A DNA stretch of 64,000 nucleotides, taken from Salsipaludibacter albus. Lineage in GTDB: Bacteria; Actinomycetota; Nitriliruptoria; Nitriliruptorales; Nitriliruptoraceae. Of this stretch, positions 54,333-63,122 are shown piece after piece. The stretch spans positions 62,001-126,000 of the forward strand of contig NZ_JAHOPH010000002.1 in the NCBI RefSeq assembly GCF_019798055.1, read 5' to 3'. Position 1 is the first letter of the stretch; every line of letters starts with the position of its first letter. The notes beneath the pieces were generated by a model. That model saw nothing but the letters and a program-made list of their open reading frames with translations. It was not told where the DNA came from and did not search any database. Position numbers and translations under genes: made by a program.

Positions 54333-54857
54333 TCAGTCGTGGGCCGCCTGGTCGATGGCCACCGTCACCGCCAGGACCAGCGCGGCGTCCGCCTCGGGGT
54401 CGACCTCGACGCCGTAGGTGTCGCGTGCCCGGACCCAGCGCTTGGACGTCTCGGCCACCGGACCGTCATCGGAGTCGATGCGGTACTCGTGCTCGACGAG
54501 GTTGCCCTGGATCTTCCACGTGCCGATGTCGTCGGCCTCCAGGACCCACCGGTCCCGGAGGGGCCCGACCATGGCCTTGTGCAGCGTCGCGTCCGGACCA
54601 CCGGGGCGCTCGATGTGCCACGTGTCCCGGACCCGGACCGGCCGATGCTTCATCCGCACCCGCCAGGACCCGTCCGGTCCCTCGATCACGAAGGTGTCCC
54701 GCAGTCGCAACACCTTGCCGTCGACCTTGAACGCCCGCCGACCGGACTGGGTCTCGATCCAGTAGTCGTCCCCGATGGCCACGAGCCGTTCGCGCAGCTG
54801 GTAGACCTCCCGGCCCGACGTGCGGGCATCCCTGCGGTGCTGGCGTCGCCTGCGCAT
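54333..54857 (-). CDS. LURP-one-related (LOR) family protein
   Basis: A 174-residue beta-rich protein of the tubby-like LOR fold. Successive strands YQLRERLVAIGDDYWIETQS, RAFKVDGKVLRLRDTFVIEG, RMKHRPVRVRDTWHIER and KIQGNLVEHEYRI are typical. Such proteins may bind membranes or lipids, but the bacterial role is unknown. The N-terminus is Arg-rich. The gene diverges from the sulfatase across promoter site 7. Confidence 0.82.
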   Translation of the reverse strand: MRRRRQHRRDARTSGREVYQLRERLVAIGDDYWIETQSGRRAFKVDGKVLRLRDTFVIEGPDGSWRVRMKHRPVRVRDTWHIERPGGPDATLHKAMVGPLRDRWVLEADDIGTWKIQGNLVEHEYRIDSDDGPVAETSKRWVRARDTYGVEVDPEADAALVLAVTVAIDQAAHD

Positions 54858-54947
54858 GGCTTCCTCCGTGGTCGGCTGGGTTCCGTGACCACGGTGCTGC
54901 GCCCGGGTCGGGGCGTCATCATCCCGGCGAGGTGAAACGACCCTCGT

Positions 54948-54992
54948 TCACCTGATCCGGATGATGCGGGTCGCACGCCTCGCGGGCAGGGT
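54948..54992 (+). promoter_or_regulatory. Region-4 promoter module, site 7 (sulfatase gene, possibly bidirectional)
   Basis: Plus strand: CACCTGATCCGGATGA at 54949-54964, then 22 bp and CAGGGT at 54987-54992. Minus strand: CATCCGGATCAGGTGA (54963 to 54948) faces the LOR gene, but the hexamer at the fixed distance (GGGATG) is poor. One dyad may serve both genes. Confidence 0.6.
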
Positions 54993-55073
54993 CGCGGATG
55001 GCGTCACGCGTCGGATCGCGTCCGATGCGACGGACGCCGCCGGAACCGGACCGACCTTCCCGAGGAGCACGTC

Positions 55074-57440
55074 GTGACCACGCCCGATCGCCACGCCCGC
55101 GCGACCCTGCCGATCCCCGACCAGCCGCCCACGGGGTTGACGACGTACGACGCGAAGGACCCGGACACGTCCTACCCGCCGATCGAGCCACTGCGTCCGC
55201 CGGCGGGAGCGCCGAACGTGCTGGTGGTGTTGCTCGACGACGTCGGGTTCGGGGCGTCGAGTGCGTTCGGTGGACCGTGCAACACCCCGACCGCGGAGCG
55301 GCTGGCGGCCGGTGGCCTGCGCTACAACCGGTTCCACACGACGGCACTGTGTGCGCCGACGCGGCAGGCCCTGCTGACGGGGCGCAACCACCACTCGGTC
55401 GGGATGGGCTCGATCACCGAGACGGCGACGTCGGCGCCCGGCAACAGCTCGCTGCGGCCCAACACGAAGGCGCCGCTGGCCATGTCCCTGAAGCTCAACG
55501 GGTACTCGACGGCCCAGTTCGGGAAGTGCCACGAGGTCCCGGTGTGGCAGGCGTCGCCGCTGGGGCCGTTCGACGCCTGGCCGTCGGGCGGCGGCGGGTT
55601 CGAGACCTTCTACGGGTTCATCGGCGGCGAGAACAACCAGTACGACCCGGCGCTGTACGACGGCACGACCCCGGTGGAACCGCCGACGACCCCGGAGGAG
55701 GGCTACCACCTGACCGAGGACCTGGCGGACCGGGCGGTCGCCTGGATGCGCCAGCAGAAGGCGCTGATGCCCGACAAGCCGTTCTTCGTGTACTTCGCGC
55801 CGGGTGCGACCCACGCCCCCCACCACGTCCCCAGGGAGTGGGCCGACAGGTACGCGGGCCAGTTCGACGAGGGCTGGGACGTGTTGCGTGAGCGGACGCT
55901 GGCACGCCAGAAGGAACTGGGGGTCGTCCCCGCCGACACCGAGTTGACTGCGCGGCACGACGAGATCACGGCGTGGGACGACATGCCGGACGAGCTCAAG
56001 CCGGTGCTGGCGCGCCAGATGGAGGTTTACGCCGGCTTCCTGGAGCACACCGACCACCACGTCGGCCGGCTCGTGGACACGCTGGAGGACCTCGAGGTCC
56101 TCGACGACACGCTGGTCTACTACATCGTCGGGGACAACGGTGCCTCGGCCGAGGGCACCATGAACGGCGCGTTCAACGAGATGGCCAACTTCAACGGCAT
56201 GGCCGCACTCGAGACACCGGAGTTCATGCGCTCGGTCATGGACGAGTTCGGCTCACCGGACTCCTACAACCACTACTCGGTCGGGTGGGCCTGGGCGATG
56301 AACTCGCCCCTGCAGTGGACCAAGCAGGTCGCGTCGCACTGGGGCGGGACCCGCAACGGCACGATCGTGCACTGGCCCGCCGAGATCGACGACGCCGGTG
56401 GCCTGCGTGACCAGTTCACCCACGTGATCGACATCGCCCCGACGATCCTGGAGGCGGCCGGCCTGCCCCAGCCGACCTCCGTCAACGGCGTCCAGCAGGC
56501 CCCCATCGAGGGGACGTCCATGCTGTACACGTTCGACGAGCCCGACCAGCCCGAACGTCACGACCTGCAGTACTTCGAGATGTTCGGCAACCGCGGGATC
56601 TACCACCGGGGCTGGACCGCGGTCACCAAGCACCGCACCCCATGGGAGATGGTCAGTGGGAACGTCCCGGCGTTCGACGACGACATCTGGGAGTTGTACG
56701 CACCGGACGACTACAGCCAGGCCCGAGACCTGGCGGCCGACGACCCGGACCGGCTGGCCAGGCTGCAACGGCTGTGGCTGATCGAGGCCACCAAGTACAA
56801 CGTGCTGCCCCTGGACGACCGCACCGCCGAACGGCTCAACCCCGAGGTGGCTGGCCGACCCACCCTGGTGCAGGGTGACTCGCAGCAGTTCTTCCCCGGC
56901 ATGGGGCGCCTGTCGGAGAACAGCGTGGTCAACATCAAGAACCGGTCGTTCTCGATCACCGCCGAGGTCGACGTCCCCGAGGGCGGGGCCAACGGGGTGA
57001 TCATCGCCCAGGGCGGGAAGTTCGGTGGCTGGACGGTGTACTGCAAGGACGGCCACCTCGCGTTCACCTACAACGTGCTCGGCATCCACACCTACCGGAC
57101 GACTGCAGACACGCCCGTCCCGGTCGGCAACCACCAGGTCCGCATGGAGTTCGCCTACGACGGGGGCGGTCTCGCGAAGGGCGGTGACGTCACCCTCTAC
57201 CACGACGGCGAGCAGGTCGGCGCGGGGCGGGTCGACCAGACCCACCCGATGGTCTTCTCGGCCGACGAGACGACCGACATCGGCTACGAGTCCGGCACGA
57301 CCGTCAGCCCCGACTACACCACCGCGACCAGCCGTTTCACCGGCACCCTGCACTGGGTGCAGCTCGACGTCGGCCAGGACGACCACGACCACTACATCGA
57401 CCCCGACGAACGTCTCCGGATCGCGATGTCGCTGCAGTAG
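55074..57440 (+). CDS. Arylsulfatase-type sulfatase
   Basis: A 788-residue type I sulfatase. The formylglycine signature is C93-A-P-T-R, followed by LLTGRNHHSVG. N-terminal metal ligands are in VLLDDVGFG, and FVYFAPGATHAPHH and YYIVGDNGASAEGT supply further active-site residues. The C-terminal 180 residues form a beta-rich domain usual for this large subgroup. There is no signal peptide, so the enzyme is cytoplasmic unless exported otherwise, and the Cys needs formylglycine-generating enzyme, which is not in the window. The GTG at 55074 has AGGAG 8 bases upstream. Substrate unknown. Confidence 0.93.
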   Translation: MTTPDRHARATLPIPDQPPTGLTTYDAKDPDTSYPPIEPLRPPAGAPNVLVVLLDDVGFGASSAFGGPCNTPTAERLAAGGLRYNRFHTTALCAPTRQALLTGRNHHSVGMGSITETATSAPGNSSLRPNTKAPLAMSLKLNGYSTAQFGKCHEVPVWQASPLGPFDAWPSGGGGFETFYGFIGGENNQYDPALYDGTTPVEPPTTPEEGYHLTEDLADRAVAWMRQQKALMPDKPFFVYFAPGATHAPHHVPREWADRYAGQFDEGWDVLRERTLARQKELGVVPADTELTARHDEITAWDDMPDELKPVLARQMEVYAGFLEHTDHHVGRLVDTLEDLEVLDDTLVYYIVGDNGASAEGTMNGAFNEMANFNGMAALETPEFMRSVMDEFGSPDSYNHYSVGWAWAMNSPLQWTKQVASHWGGTRNGTIVHWPAEIDDAGGLRDQFTHVIDIAPTILEAAGLPQPTSVNGVQQAPIEGTSMLYTFDEPDQPERHDLQYFEMFGNRGIYHRGWTAVTKHRTPWEMVSGNVPAFDDDIWELYAPDDYSQARDLAADDPDRLARLQRLWLIEATKYNVLPLDDRTAERLNPEVAGRPTLVQGDSQQFFPGMGRLSENSVVNIKNRSFSITAEVDVPEGGANGVIIAQGGKFGGWTVYCKDGHLAFTYNVLGIHTYRTTADTPVPVGNHQVRMEFAYDGGGLAKGGDVTLYHDGEQVGAGRVDQTHPMVFSADETTDIGYESGTTVSPDYTTATSRFTGTLHWVQLDVGQDDHDHYIDPDERLRIAMSLQ

Positions 57441-57476
57441 CGACCCGGCGCGCTGGTGCGGTCCGGGAAGGTCACC

Positions 57477-57482
57477 TAGAGT
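57477..57482 (+). promoter_or_regulatory. -10-like box of the MalT-like regulator gene
   Basis: TAGAGT within ACCTAGAGT has the same form as the region-4 -10 boxes. The dyad is missing at the fixed distance upstream, so this gene may have a plain promoter. Confidence 0.4.
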
Positions 57483-57539
57483 CGTCGCCGAGCTCCGGAC
57501 GTGGGAACGCGTCCGTGGCGATCGACTCCAGGGACCAGG

Positions 57540-59786
57540 GTGGACCAGCACGCGATCGCGACGACGCTGGCGGCTGGACCACTTCGGCTGTCGGCCTCGA
57601 AACTGCGTCCACCGGTCCTGCGACCGGGCATCGTCACGCGCTCGGCGGCCCTCGACCAGCTCGACCACTCGTCGTCCTGGTCCGTGTTGACCGTGGTCGC
57701 CGGTGCGGGCTACGGCAAGAGCACGGTCCTGCACCAGGTCGCGGACCGGGTGCCCTGTGGCACGGCGTGGCTCACGCTCGACGGCGAGGACAACGACCTG
57801 ACGGTCCTGCTGGCCTCCCTCGCGATGGCGGTCGCGGAGATCGGCCCACTCGACCCCGGCGTGCTCGAGCAGCTGGACACCGCGTTCCCACCCGTCGCCC
57901 AGGTCACCCGTGCGATCGTCACGGCACTGGTCGACGGCCCCGATCCCACACTGCTCGTCCTCGACGACCTGCACGTGCTGGCCAACCCGGCCTGCCTCGA
58001 CGTGGTCGACACGCTGCTGCGCCAGGCCACGCCTTCGGGCCGTGTCGCCGTCGGCAGTCGCCACGAGGTCGGCCTCGCGGTGCCGCGGCTGCGGGCCGAG
58101 GGTCGCCTCGTCGAGCTCGGAACGGACGAACTGGCGATGGACCCGGGTGAGGCGGTCGAGCTGGCGGCCGGAACCGGGGTCGAGCTCGGGGAGGACCAGG
58201 CCGTGCGAGCCGTCGCGTCGACCGAGGGCTGGCCGGTCGCGCTGTACCTGGCGGCGCGTGCTGGCTCCCGGGGATCCGACGTTCCGGTCCTGGCCGACGA
58301 GCCGGGGCACGAGCGAGCCGTCGCGGAGTACGTGCACGCCGAACTGCTGTCGACCCTGGACGCGGACACCGTTCGGTTCCTGGTCCGGTCATCGGTCCTG
58401 GAGCGGATGTCGGGGTCGTCCTGCGACGCCGTGCTGCGCACGTTCGGGTCCGGGGACCGCCTGCGCGAACTGACCGAGTCCAACCTGCTGGTGGTGCCGC
58501 TGGACGAGGAGCGGACCTGGTTCCGGTACCACCAACTGTTCCGCGACCTGCTCCGCACGGAACTGGACCAGCGCGAACCGGACCTGGTCGCGCAGCTCGC
58601 GGGTCGCGCCGCGGACTGGTACGAGGCACAGGGCATGGCCGACGAGGCGGTCGAGTACGCGATGGTGGCGGGTGACCGTGACCGGGTCGCCGACCTGGTG
58701 GGCGACCGCGGCCTGTACCTGTATCGCTCGGGCCGCCTCACGACGATGGAGCGCTGGTTCGACTGGTTCGACAGTGGGGACTTCCTCGATCACCACCCCA
58801 TGGTGGCCGTGGCCGGTGGCTGGACGGCCGCGTTGCTCGGCGACGCCACGGTCGCGGAGCGTCGCATGCGGGCCGCCTCGCGGGCCCGGCCGTTGGACCA
58901 TGACGGCGACGACGAAGTCATCGACGGGCTGGTCGCGTTGCTGCGTGCGACCGTCTGTCGGGACGGCCTGGAGTCGGCGCTCGAGGACGCCCGACGAGCC
59001 CATGCAATGGTGCCGTCGGGGCATGGGTGGCGAGGAACCACCCTGGCCGTGCTCGGGCTCGTCCATGCGGTCCGGGGGGCACCCGACGACGCCGAGGAGG
59101 CCCTTGCCCACGCCATCGCCGTGACACGGGACCTGGGGGCGGCACCGGCGTTGTCGGTGTCGCTGGCCGAGCGGGGGCTGCTGGCCCTGGCCGACGACGA
59201 CGTCGCGGGAGCCCGGGCCATGGTCGGCGAGGCCCTGGAGATCGTGGAGGGCCGGGCCCTCGAGGAGCACACCACCAGCGGGATCGTGTTCGCCGCGGCT
59301 GCCCGGATGGCGGCCCGTGACGGGGACCTCGACCGGACACGACGCCTGGCCACGCGTGCCCAGTCGGTGCGTCCACGGCTCAACCACGCCGTCCCGCACC
59401 TGGCCGTGCAGACGCGCCTGGAACTGGCCGCGGCGGCCCTGGCCCTGTCGGACACGGCCGGTGCGCGGACCCTGCTCCGGGAGATGGACGACATCGTCCG
59501 CCTGCGTCCGGGACTGGGTCGACTCGAGTCCGAGGTGACGGGCCTCCGCGACCAGCTGGCGGACCTGCCCATGGGACTGCTGGGTTCGTCGAGCCTGACG
59601 ACCGCCGAGCTTCGCCTGCTCCCACTCCTGCGGACTCACTTCAGCTTCCGGGAGATCGGCGACTCCCTGTTCCTGTCACCCAACACCGTCAAGACGCAGG
59701 CGATCTCGATCTACCGCAAGCTGGGCGTGACGTCCCGGAGTGACGCGGTCGGGCGGGCCGTCCGGATCGGCCTGCTGGACGGTTAG
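57540..59786 (+). CDS. MalT-like LuxR-family regulator
   Basis: A 748-residue signal-transducing ATPase regulator. The N-terminal module LRLSASKLRPPVLRPGIVTR is typical of the MalT group. Walker A AGAGYGKST is near 54-62, LLVLDDLHVLANPACLD gives Walker B, TPR-like helices cover about 350-680, and the C-terminal LuxR HTH lies at about 685-745 (TTAELRLLPLLRTHFSFREI and SPNTVKTQAISIYRKLGV). The GTG at 57540 has AGGGA upstream; a GTG at 57501 is possible but too close to the predicted transcript start. It sits in the middle of the dyad-controlled genes and is a candidate for their activator. Confidence 0.87.
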   Translation: MDQHAIATTLAAGPLRLSASKLRPPVLRPGIVTRSAALDQLDHSSSWSVLTVVAGAGYGKSTVLHQVADRVPCGTAWLTLDGEDNDLTVLLASLAMAVAEIGPLDPGVLEQLDTAFPPVAQVTRAIVTALVDGPDPTLLVLDDLHVLANPACLDVVDTLLRQATPSGRVAVGSRHEVGLAVPRLRAEGRLVELGTDELAMDPGEAVELAAGTGVELGEDQAVRAVASTEGWPVALYLAARAGSRGSDVPVLADEPGHERAVAEYVHAELLSTLDADTVRFLVRSSVLERMSGSSCDAVLRTFGSGDRLRELTESNLLVVPLDEERTWFRYHQLFRDLLRTELDQREPDLVAQLAGRAADWYEAQGMADEAVEYAMVAGDRDRVADLVGDRGLYLYRSGRLTTMERWFDWFDSGDFLDHHPMVAVAGGWTAALLGDATVAERRMRAASRARPLDHDGDDEVIDGLVALLRATVCRDGLESALEDARRAHAMVPSGHGWRGTTLAVLGLVHAVRGAPDDAEEALAHAIAVTRDLGAAPALSVSLAERGLLALADDDVAGARAMVGEALEIVEGRALEEHTTSGIVFAAAARMAARDGDLDRTRRLATRAQSVRPRLNHAVPHLAVQTRLELAAAALALSDTAGARTLLREMDDIVRLRPGLGRLESEVTGLRDQLADLPMGLLGSSSLTTAELRLLPLLRTHFSFREIGDSLFLSPNTVKTQAISIYRKLGVTSRSDAVGRAVRIGLLDG

Positions 59787-59790
59787 GCGG

Positions 59791-60318
59791 TCAGGACTGG
59801 ACCGCGTCGTCGATGCGGTGTCCCGCGTCCTCCAACTCCTTGGCGAGGCGGTCGTAGTCGCCGGCGTCGATCGCCCGGTCCACCTTCTTGGCCGACTTCG
59901 CCAAGGCCTTGTCCACCCGGTCCAGGTACGTGTCCTCCAGCACGACGACGACCGCCGACGACCCGGGAGGCAGGGAGTCCTGCAGGTCGACGCTGAGCTC
60001 GTTCTCGTGGTGGCGCTTCATCAGGGCCCCGATGCCCGCACCGATGCCGGCGCCGGCTGCGGTCGCCAGCAGCAGCGGTGGCGCGAACAGGCCGACGGCC
60101 AGGCCGACCAGTCCGCCACTGACGGTGCCCGTCGCCACCTCGCCCGTGCCGTGTTGGTCGACGGTGACCTCACCATCGTCGTCGCGGCTGAGGACGACTG
60201 CCGAGAGCACCATGAGGTCGGTGCTGCGCTGGGCGTCGTGCAACGCGTCGTAGTCGGTCCGTGCGTCGGACTCGTCGGTGTAGGTGGCTACGTACAGGAC
60301 CAGGTTGTCGAGGGCCAT
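59791..60318 (-). CDS. DUF1269-type protein
   Basis: A 175-residue paralogue of the protein at 43276: NLVLYVATYTDESDARTDYD, VVLSRDDDGEVTVDQHGTGE, then a Gly/Ala/Leu hydrophobic hairpin (about 70-110) and SSAVVVVLEDTYLDRVDKAL. The C-terminal 35 residues are a charged helix. It lies 48 bp behind the heptad lipoprotein gene and is probably co-transcribed from promoter site 8. It is convergent with the MalT-like gene, only 4 bp apart. Confidence 0.83.
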   Translation of the reverse strand: MALDNLVLYVATYTDESDARTDYDALHDAQRSTDLMVLSAVVLSRDDDGEVTVDQHGTGEVATGTVSGGLVGLAVGLFAPPLLLATAAGAGIGAGIGALMKRHHENELSVDLQDSLPPGSSAVVVVLEDTYLDRVDKALAKSAKKVDRAIDAGDYDRLAKELEDAGHRIDDAVQS

Positions 60319-60366
60319 GCTGGTGCTCCAGGGTCGAGGGTTCGCGAGTGGTGGTTCGTCGTCCGA

Positions 60367-60633
60367 TCAGCCGTCCTCGGACAGCTCGGACTGGACGTCG
60401 GACAGTTCGGACTGGACGTCGGACACGGCGCCGTCGACCTCGGATCGGGCGTCGTCGACGTTGGACTGGGCGTCGTCGATCTCGGACATGGCGTCGTCGA
60501 CGTTGGACTGGGCGTCGTCGATGTCGGTCGTCGGGGTCGAGTCGTCATCGCTGCAGGCCGCGGACCCGAAGGCCAGTGCGCCGGCGAGGACGACTGCGGC
60601 CGCGCGGTGGGTGGTCGGGGCGGTGATGCGCAT
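60367..60633 (-). CDS. Small lipoprotein with seven heptad repeats
   Basis: An 88-residue precursor. A signal peptide (1-26; AAAVVLAGALAFGSAA) ends at a lipidation-type Cys27 followed by SDDD. Residues 38-86 are seven exact heptads (for example IDDAQSN, VDDARSE, VQSELSD) with an aliphatic residue at every first position. This is the signature of a coiled coil and resembles the architecture, not the sequence, of Braun's lipoprotein. It is probably a lipid-anchored rod or spacer outside the membrane. The ATG at 60633 has AAGGA 9 bases upstream. Promoter site 8 lies 92 bp upstream. Confidence 0.82.
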   Translation of the reverse strand: MRITAPTTHRAAAVVLAGALAFGSAACSDDDSTPTTDIDDAQSNVDDAMSEIDDAQSNVDDARSEVDGAVSDVQSELSDVQSELSEDG

Positions 60634-60724
60634 GGGACGTGTCCTTGGTCTCGACGGTCGTGGGGGAGTCCCGTGGGCGAGGGACGACGGAGTCCGCCCT
60701 GCGTGGTTGGGCCCAGGTACCGGG

Positions 60725-60768
60725 ACGGTACGGGTGGTCGTCGTCGCCGGAATCACCCCCATCGGATG
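60725..60768 (-). promoter_or_regulatory. Region-4 promoter module, site 8 (lipoprotein operon)
   Basis: Dyad CATCCGATGGGGGTGA (60768 to 60753), then 22 bp and TACCGT (60730 to 60725). It is divergent from site 9, 33 bp away. Confidence 0.75.
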
Positions 60769-60800
60769 AACCGTCCCCTGGTCGCGTCGGCCAGCGTGCT

Positions 60801-60844
60801 CATCCGATCCGGGGGATGCTCGCCGCGGCGTCGGGCCCTAGGGT
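60801..60844 (+). promoter_or_regulatory. Region-4 promoter module, site 9 (glutamate decarboxylase gene)
   Basis: Dyad CATCCGATCCGGGGGA at 60801-60816, then 22 bp and TAGGGT at 60839-60844. It lies 34 bp before the start codon. Confidence 0.75.
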
Positions 60845-60877
60845 CGCGGCGGCGCCGCTCGTCCGTGAGGGTGCCCC

Positions 60878-62272
60878 ATGCCGAGCAGGGACCGTGCCAT
60901 GATCCACGCCCACACCTCCGACGACGACGACCTCGCCCCGGCCTATGCCGGTCGACTCAACCAGGCACCCATCCCACGTCACGAGCTGCCTGACGGGGAG
61001 AACTCGCCGACGGCGGTGTATCGCCTGATCCACGACGAGCTGCTCCTGGACGGCAGCTCCCGGCTGAACATGGCCACGTTCGTGACGACGTGGATGGAGC
61101 CCGAGGCCGACCGCCTCATGGCCGAGACGTTCGACAAGAACATGATCGACAAGGACGAGTACCCGCAGACCGCCGAGATCGAGCGTCGCTGTGTCAACAT
61201 CGTCGCGAACCTGTTCCATGCGCCAGCCGACGGGGATGCGATCGGGGTGTCGACCATCGGTTCGTCCGAGGCCGTCATGCTGGCCGGCCTGGCGATGAAG
61301 TGGCGCTGGCGCAAGGCCCGCGAGGCCGCCGGAGCGCCCACGGATCGGCCGAACATGGTGATGGGCTCCAACGTGCAGGTCGTGTGGGAGAAGTTCTGCC
61401 GCTACTGGGACGTCGAGCCCCGGTACGTGCCGGTGACCACCGACCGGTTCGTCGTGGACCCCGACGAGGTCATGGCGCGGGTGGATGCCGACACGATCGG
61501 GGTCATCCCGATCCTGGGCACGACGTTCACCGGCGAGTTCGAGCCCATCGAGGAGATCCACGACCGGGTCGTGGCCTTCAACGACGAGCACGACCTGGAC
61601 GTGCCGATCCACGTCGATGCCGCAAGTGGCGGCTTCGTGGCGCCGTTCATCCATCCCGACCTCGCCTGGGACTTCCGCCTGCCGCAGGTCAAGTCGATCA
61701 ACGTGTCGGGCCACAAGTACGGCCTGACCTATCCCGGCATCGGCTTCGCGATCTGGCGCTCGGCCGACGACCTGCCCGAGGACCTCGTGTTCCACGTCAA
61801 CTACCTGGGCGGGGACATGCCGACGTTCACGCTGAACTTCTCCCGTCCGGGCAACCAGGTGGTCGGCCAGTACTACAACTTCGTCCGACTGGGTCGCGAG
61901 GGCTACACCCGCATCATGGAGGCGCTGCGCGACGTGGCCATGCACCTGTCGAGCCACATCGCGGCCATGCCGGCGTTCGAGGTGATCAGCGACGGCAGTG
62001 CCATTCCGGTCCTGTCGTTCCGGATGGCCGACGACCAGCCCTTCACGGTGTTCCACGTGTCGGAACGGCTCCGTGCCGGGGGGTGGCAGGTCCCTGCGTA
62101 CACGATGCCCCCCGATGCCGAGGAGGTGGCGGTGCTGCGCATCGTGGTCCGGGAAGGGTTGAGCATGGACCTGGCCAACGGGCTGCTCGAGGACCTCGAC
62201 GATGCGGTGGCCCACCTGCAGGCCGACCCACCGTCGCACCCACCGGAGCCGGCCCCCTTCAGCCACACGTGA
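60878..62272 (+). CDS. gad: Glutamate decarboxylase (PLP-dependent)
   Basis: A 464-residue enzyme converting glutamate to GABA and CO2 with consumption of a proton. Family features: SPTAVYRLIHDELLLDGSSR, NMIDKDEYPQTAEIERRCVN, IGSSEAVMLAGLAMKWRWR, HVDAASGGFVAPF and the PLP lysine K280 in SGHKYGL. The C-terminal segment is normal length. ATG at 60878 (GAGG 8 bases upstream) is used; ATG at 60899 with AGGGA is the alternative. No GadC antiporter is in the window, but a ClC protein and an MHS-type transporter are nearby. Acid-stress function is inferred from the family. Confidence 0.93.
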   Translation: MPSRDRAMIHAHTSDDDDLAPAYAGRLNQAPIPRHELPDGENSPTAVYRLIHDELLLDGSSRLNMATFVTTWMEPEADRLMAETFDKNMIDKDEYPQTAEIERRCVNIVANLFHAPADGDAIGVSTIGSSEAVMLAGLAMKWRWRKAREAAGAPTDRPNMVMGSNVQVVWEKFCRYWDVEPRYVPVTTDRFVVDPDEVMARVDADTIGVIPILGTTFTGEFEPIEEIHDRVVAFNDEHDLDVPIHVDAASGGFVAPFIHPDLAWDFRLPQVKSINVSGHKYGLTYPGIGFAIWRSADDLPEDLVFHVNYLGGDMPTFTLNFSRPGNQVVGQYYNFVRLGREGYTRIMEALRDVAMHLSSHIAAMPAFEVISDGSAIPVLSFRMADDQPFTVFHVSERLRAGGWQVPAYTMPPDAEEVAVLRIVVREGLSMDLANGLLEDLDDAVAHLQADPPSHPPEPAPFSHT

Positions 62273-62291
62273 CGGCCTGGGGGGTGCCGGC

Positions 62292-62969
62292 GTGAGATGG
62301 CGTCGACGTCTCGGGTGGGATCCCGGCCGCGGCACCTGGCGGGTCGCCGTGCTGTTCATGGTGGGATCGCTGTTGTTCGCGATCGGGTCCTTCCCCGTCT
62401 ACGGAATGCTGGTGTCGGCCTCGACCGTGGGGCTGACCTTCTTCGTGGGGTCGATCGCGTTCACCATGGCCGCTGCTGGTCAGTTCGCCGAGGCGGTCGC
62501 CGATCGACGTCGGGTCGGCCCCGAGTCCGGTGGTGGCGGTTCAGGAGGCGCGACAGGCCTGGCCGTGTGGGCGGGCGTCGTCCAGCTCCTCGGCACCTTG
62601 CTGTTCAACCTCAGCACCGGGGACGCGCTGCGAGACAACCTGGACGTGGCAGAGGTGAACCGGCTGGTGTGGGCCCCCGACGTGTACGGATCCGTCGCCT
62701 TCCTCGTGGCGAGCGCGCTGGCCTGGACGGCGGTCTGCGGTCCACGATGGTGCCGACGTCCCGATGACCCGGACTGGTGGATGGCGGCGCTCAACGCGCT
62801 CGGGTCGGTGTTCTTCATGGTGTCCGCGGTGGCGGCGCTGACGCTGCCGACCACGGGGCAGGCGCTCAACCTGGCCCTCGTGAACAGTGCGACCGTCGCC
62901 GGGGCGCTGTGCTTCCTGGTGGGGGCCTGGCTGCTGCTGCCCGACGATGACCGGGCCGCACGGACCTGA
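62292..62969 (+). CDS. YrhK-like multi-pass membrane protein
   Basis: A 225-residue protein with about six hydrophobic segments. The first pair (WRVAVLFMVGSLLFAIGSF, then LTFFVGSIAFTMAAAGQF) resembles a YrhK-type helical hairpin. The rest includes WAGVVQLLGTLLFNLSTGDA and ALNALGSVFFMVSAVAALTL. The function is unknown. The GTG at 62292 has GGGGGTG upstream. It lies 19 bp after the glutamate decarboxylase gene and is probably co-transcribed, so a role in the same acid or osmotic response is plausible. Confidence 0.75.
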   Translation: MRWRRRLGWDPGRGTWRVAVLFMVGSLLFAIGSFPVYGMLVSASTVGLTFFVGSIAFTMAAAGQFAEAVADRRRVGPESGGGGSGGATGLAVWAGVVQLLGTLLFNLSTGDALRDNLDVAEVNRLVWAPDVYGSVAFLVASALAWTAVCGPRWCRRPDDPDWWMAALNALGSVFFMVSAVAALTLPTTGQALNLALVNSATVAGALCFLVGAWLLLPDDDRAART

Positions 62970-63015
62970 CCGCGGCAGTCGACGCGGGTCACCTCGATGG
63001 TCCTGCACGACGACT

Positions 63016-63059
63016 CATGCGGACCGGGTGATGACGGTGGTGGCCCGCGGCGGAACCCT
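63016..63059 (+). promoter_or_regulatory. Region-4 promoter module, site 10 (DUF1269 gene)
   Basis: Dyad CATGCGGACCGGGTGA at 63016-63031, then 22 bp and AACCCT at 63054-63059. The dyad is strong, the -10 imperfect. Confidence 0.55.
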
Positions 63060-63122
63060 GTCGTCACCTGCTGCGAGTTCCCGTGGCGGGCCCGAGGAAC
63101 GATCGAGTACAGGAGCATGCCG

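Noticed and set aside
57439-57482. MalT-like regulator gene as a member of the dyad regulon
   Set aside because: It has the TAGAGT box, but the 16 bp at the fixed distance do not match the dyad.
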